This document shows positions 50,401 through 56,400 of a DNA stretch of 64,000 nucleotides, piece after piece. A program made the position numbers and the translations under genes. This DNA comes from Nereocystis luetkeana (Eukaryota; Sar; Phaeophyceae; Laminariales; Laminariaceae): positions 3,028,953 through 3,092,952 of the forward strand of contig JARUPZ010000035.1 of NCBI GenBank assembly GCA_031213475.1. The letters run 5' to 3'. The first letter of the stretch is position 1, and the number at the start of each line of letters is the position of its first letter. The notes below the pieces were generated by a model. It made no database searches. It saw nothing but the letters and a program-made list of their open reading frames with translations, and was not told the origin of the DNA.

Positions 50401-53400
50401 GAAATATACAAGGAGGAGCGGGATGTGTTATAAGAGATGAGGGAAATAGACGAATGTGACATGGAGAAGTTTGATACACTAGATAGCAGCGAGAAAACGG
50501 TCGCTATCCCAAAAGATAGAGGGTGGCCACAGGCGAAACAGGAAGGGGATACGAATAGCAAAAAATTTGTATGCAATATATGGAAACAACGTAATGAGCG
50601 CCCAATGGTTGGAGGTGTCTCTATTATGAGTAGGAACGGTGATCCGTCTGGAAAGGGATGCGTGGTCAATGGTCAAACGACCAAGGCAAGCAGCAAATGA
50701 GTACACCCCCCCCACCCTCCCCGCGCATCGTAGGGATGCGAGGGTCTATGGTGATACGCCTACAACCATGCATGAGATCGAGTACATATCTCCTATCGAG
50801 TACCCCCCCCCCCCCCCGACCCCTCCCCCCCCCCCGAAAAAAAAAACACCCCCACGCCCCCACAAGCCCCCTCAAATCCCTCACCACGGCGACAAAAACT
50901 TCCGCGGTGCCACCTCTACTCCCTGCCCCGCTCCTTCCGGCCCCACCCTCCGCTCCCGCCACCGCCGCCGCTGCCTCCGCCCCCGCCGCCACCAGCAGCT
51001 CCCGGTACATCGGCTCCAGGAGCTCCGCCTGGCGCACTCCATCCACCACAAGCACCACCAGCTCGCGCGCGCACTGCACGGGAGTCCAGAAGAATCTCCC
51101 CCCCCTGGCCACCTGCTCTCTGAATACGGACCGCAGGAGAGGGTCTCGGAGCTTCCGCATCAGCTCCCTCGCCGCCGCTGCTGCCGACGCCGCCGCTGCC
51201 TCCAACAGAGCGTTGTCACCCCCACCACCACCACCACCACCACCGCTCCCCCGCTCGGCCTCGCCCACGCCGGGAAGGTTCGAATACTTCTCATTGACTC
51301 GACGGAACGGTTTCGGTGGTGTGTTGCCGGTTTCGCGGGTTCTCCGCCCATCCCTCCCCACCCCTCCCGCCCGCCGTCCCGCGCCGGCAGCAGCCCCCAT
51401 GGCATCAGCGGCGGCGGCGGCGGCGGCGGCGGCGGTGGAAGAGTAGGAGGTAGTGCTAATGTCCGCGTTGTATTCGGGGAGCTCCGGGTCCGAAGGGAGG
51501 ACATAGCTCTGGATGCCCGCGTACCGACGCAGGCTGTAGGAGAGCGCTAGCCCCTGTGTGTGGAGTTCCAAGAGAGGACAGGGGTTATTTACGGTAATCA
51601 AAGAGGGGGGGGGGGGGGGGGGGTGCAGCTACACTGGGCCGAACTGCAAGGCCAGAAGAGCCAAACGCAAAAAGAACACGATGATTCAACAACAGCAAAA
51701 CGCGAAAAAAAAGAAAAAACAACAACAACAAAAATGCAACAAAAAATGCTACGAGTACGCTTCACTCCGTCCCGAAACGCCAAGGACCCTTTAGGGCATA
51801 CAGGTAGAGTAGTGGTCTCTCTATAGTGCCGGCTGCCCGCTATAGTGCCTGTGGAATCGCTTGGCACTAACGATGGGATTAACCAGTGCGGCAGTTTGCT
51901 ACTACTAGTGCCGGTTGCCGCTACATATAGTGCCGGTTGCCGCTACATATAGTGCCGGTTGCCGCTACATATAGTGCCGGTTGCCGCTATATATTGTGCC
52001 GGCACTGCTGGCTGGCGCATATTGTAGTGGCTGATTAGTCACTAATCGCGACCAGCGCGAGGCCGGAGCCGGAGCATCCAGCAGCGGCCCTGTACGGCTA
52101 CGACGCCGTCGCATCGTAGCCATCCGCGTAGCCATATGGCTACGACGCGACGACTCCGTAGCCGTTCGGGGTCTCGCTGCCGGATGCTCCGGCGCCGTCT
52201 TCGCGCTGGTCGTGATTAGTGACAAATCAGCCCACTACAATATGCGCCAGCCAACGATGCCGGCACTATATGTACCGGCAACCGGCACTAGTAGTAGCAA
52301 ACTATACGAGAGGGAATATTACTGACCGTAAACACCCACCACCCCACGCGGGTCCTTACATTTCCGTTCGAAAAAAAAAAAAAAAAAAGTTCTTCAGATA
52401 CATGTACCATAAGCCGCGCATCACACGAAACCTCGATCTCACCGCAGAATCTTCGCCACGAGGGGTCCACTTCTCCCTGAACAGCAGCCGCACTAGATCC
52501 CTGTGCAGGTACCACTGCGAAAACAACACGTCCACCGGAGACAGCGACGTCACCGTGGTCGACGGGTCCGAACCCCCGATCCCCATGCTCCCCATCTTGT
52601 TCCAGGAGGTGAACGGTGCCCCTCCGGCCGGGGTCGCCGCTGTGTGCTCGGCGCCGGCGTTCCACAAGGTGAAGGGAGCGTGTGCCGGGCTCATGTCTAG
52701 GTTATTCCCGGCTCTGGTAAAGTAAGGAGGAGGAGGGGGGAAGGGGTTAGGGGTTAGGGGTTAGGGGGGGGGGGGGGGGTGTACTCGATAGGAGATATGT
52801 ACTCGATCTCATGCATGGCCGTAGTCGTATGACCATAGACCCTCGCATCCCTACAATGCCGGGACGGAGCATGTCGGGTTTTCACCGACCAGGCAGACCT
52901 TGCTTGCACCAAGCGCGAAGCGCCGTGAGGTGTCTGGCGAGTCGCATGAAGGGTGAGCTGCATCCTGCTAAGAAACGCTTGTGAGGCGGACTTGCATATG
53001 GATGATAGCTTCAATGATTTAGTTTAATTTCCGGCGTAGGCAATCCCAGAGACAGCAATGGGAGTACTATGTAACTGCCTCTTGGGTGCCTTACCTTGAA
53101 CACTACGTGATACGACCATTCCCACTTGTACGGAGTAAAGGTTATTTACCTCGCACAAATGATCTAACTCGACAACCAGCTGTGGGCGACCGCCCAAAAA
53201 AAATACAAAAAACGGTACCCTGGTTGTCCAGCTCACGTAGTGAGCGGCATGTTTGACAGTGTCGTTACCAACCGACACCAACATAACCTATACCTGGTAT
53301 AAAATAGGGGGAGGGGAGGGGGGGGGGGTATGGTACAGCAGCGGTAGTAGTTGCTAAATAGTCTTGGCTGTGGTTTACATGATGGCGCACAAGCAGTAGT

Positions 53401-53409
53401 AGTAGCAGC

Positions 53410-53447
<38 letters not shown>

Positions 53448-56400
53448 GAGTAGTAGTAGGAGTAGTAGTAGTAGTAGTAGTAACGCTAAATAGTGTTGCC
53501 AATAGCAGGAGCAACAGGAGCAGCAGCAGCAGAAGCAGTCAAGAATTGTAAAACTAGCAGACGCAGCATTATCACTACTTGGCAGCATTGTTTGATACTG
53601 CACATACAGAAAAAAACAATCACCGACGAGCCAATCCCAGGCAAAAGCAAAATCACACGCAAGACGCCAGGTACAAATGAAATGAAACCAACACCACAAA
53701 ACAAATTGCACACTCGTAAAAGCCGATGACAGGCAACAGCCAAGAGAGCCTTACATTCAAGCCGCGCCTCCGAAAACAAAAGGGGGCAGCCCAGTCAAGA
53801 AACGCACCGGTAAACCAAAGAACACAAAGACAAACAAAAAGAGACCGCCCTCCCCATCCCCCTTTCCCCCCATTCACGCATGCCTGCACTGTAGACCCCG
53901 AGCCCTTCCGCCGAACAAATCACCTCCAGGTCTTCGGGGGGCCGACAGGCATGAGCCCCCCCCCCCCCCTCCCCCCCCCCTCACGCATGCCTGCACCCTA
54001 CCCAGCCTTCGAAACCCTTCCGCCAATCAAAAGCCATCTCCAGGTCCTAGTGGGAACCGAAGATATCAGGTCCCCCTCACCCCCCGCACCCCCCCCCCCA
54101 AGCATGCCTGCACCCTACCTAGCCTTCGAAACCCTTCCGCCATTCACATCACTCCAGGTCAACGTGGGTACGGCAGGCACCTCCCCCCTCCCCCCCTTTC
54201 ATGTACGCCTACACTCGAAACTCCTAACCCTCTAACCCAAAAAGCTGACTAAAAAGAGAAATCACTTCCAGGTTATCGTCGGCGCGGCTGGCACCAGCTT
54301 CCCCCCCCCCCCCCCCCCCCCCCCCCCACCCCTCCTCACGTAGGCCCCCACCATCGTGTTCGAAACCCGCAACCCTCGCTCGCCAATCAACAAAACGAAC
54401 AACAACAACAACAACAACAAAAGACGTCACCTCCAGGACCTCGTAGGCGCTGCAGGCATGAAACCGCCCTCTCCACCAAACACCCCGGTGACCTCGGTCG
54501 ACCCAGAGACGTGCGCCAGCAGCTCCAGAAAACTAGGTCCGGGGCAAACGCCCGGGTCGATGACCCAGATGAATCTGTTCTCACCGAACCGAAAAAATGA
54601 AAACAAAAGACGAGAGGACAACGGGGAAAAAAAAAGAAGGCATGAAGACAATGGGGAATTGGAGGGGGGGGGGGGTGTACTCGATAGGAGAGATGTACTC
54701 GATCTCATCCATGGCCGTAATCGTATGACCATAGACGGGGGGGGGGGGGGGGCACTCATTGTCATGCATGAGGGGGGGGGGGGGAGAGGGTGGAGTGTAC
54801 GCGGGGGGCAACCGGAGAAGAGAGAAAGCGTCGAGAAAAATGGGAAATAGGGGAAGGGGGTGTACTCGATAGCGTGCATGGCCGTAGTCATATGAGCATA
54901 GATGGGGGGGGGGGGGGGGGGGTAGTCGATAGGAGAGATGTACTCGATCTCATGCATGGCCGTAGTCACATGACCATAGGTGGGGTGTGTGTGTACTCAT
55001 TGTCATGCATAGCCGTAGTCGGACGCGCTGACAATTTTTATGCAGGGGGGGGGCGTTAACCCTTCTAGTACTGCGCTGTCAAGAAACACGTATCTCAGTC
55101 TAGGTCCAAGTAATTTGTCCCCAATTATTCCCCAAGACGGGAATGCAGTCCTAAATGCCTTAATGCAACCCTTTCCCGCATCGGACAGATCAGACAAATC
55201 AGACAGATCATGATATATCTGTAGATCATCTAGCTCCTCACCTGCCGTTAAGAAATGCTGTGCAGGATCTGTAGGGTACAGATCCAAACCAGGAAACATG
55301 CGGTAGATCATGCAGGTTATATATGGCTCCCACCCCGTAACACGAGGTAGATCATACATATCATACAGATTATACAGATCAAACGTATCTTCCCTGAAAT
55401 ATCTAGATATGAACTGTGGAGATCTGATCTGATCTGATATGATCTGTCCCACGTGTGAACCCTTTTACTCTTTTACTGCAGAAAAAAACGATCCCACACT
55501 TAATCCGAGTAAATTGTCCCCACAAACGTGGGTACACTACTCCAGAGGGGGGGGGGGGGGGGTAGGGACTCGCGGTAAGGTTTCGGCCCAACACTAACTT
55601 TTTTCCTTTTTTTTTTTTTCATCTTCCTTGGAGATCTGGGTAAAAAAAGCTTACTAACGATCAGCGAAAAGTCCCCGGGCAAACAAAACACACACACATT
55701 AGAGGCGCACACAAAATACAAACACATTTAAAGTAGAGCTCAAACAACACCGTCAGAGTCTCCAACACAACAACAACAACAACAAAACGTTGCGTACGAA
55801 ACACTCACACATCCAAGCGACATTCGCACCCATCCACAACACCACAAGGCTCCGACACCATGCCACACCAAACACACCTCAAGAGGCCAAAAACACACCA
55901 GAAACGCTCATCAACGCCAAGAAGCACAACACGAACTGAACCCACATAAGACACAAACCGAACGCAACGAAACCGAAACCGAGATGAGCGAATCATAAAA
56001 CAACCCCCCCCCTGCCGTACAAACAACTACTGATACCAAAAAGCGCAAAAAACCGCGCACAAAAACGCAAAACACGCAAAAACTACTGTAGCAAAAAATG
56101 CAAACACACACAGCAGGCACTACAGACACAAGCACGCAACACAACACACAAAACATTTCGAGGGTGCGTTTCGAAGGTTGGATACTCTGAGGGCACCCGG
56201 GTACATACTCGACATTCCCTGGGGGTAGCCGGATACATACCCGAGATACCCTGGGGGTAACCGGGAACATACCCGAGATACCCGGGAACATACCCGAGAC
56301 ACTTTGGGGGTACCCGGGTTCAATATTCGAGACACCTTGGGAGTACCCGGGTACATACCCGAGATACGCTGGGGGTGCCCGGCTACATACCCGTGGTATC

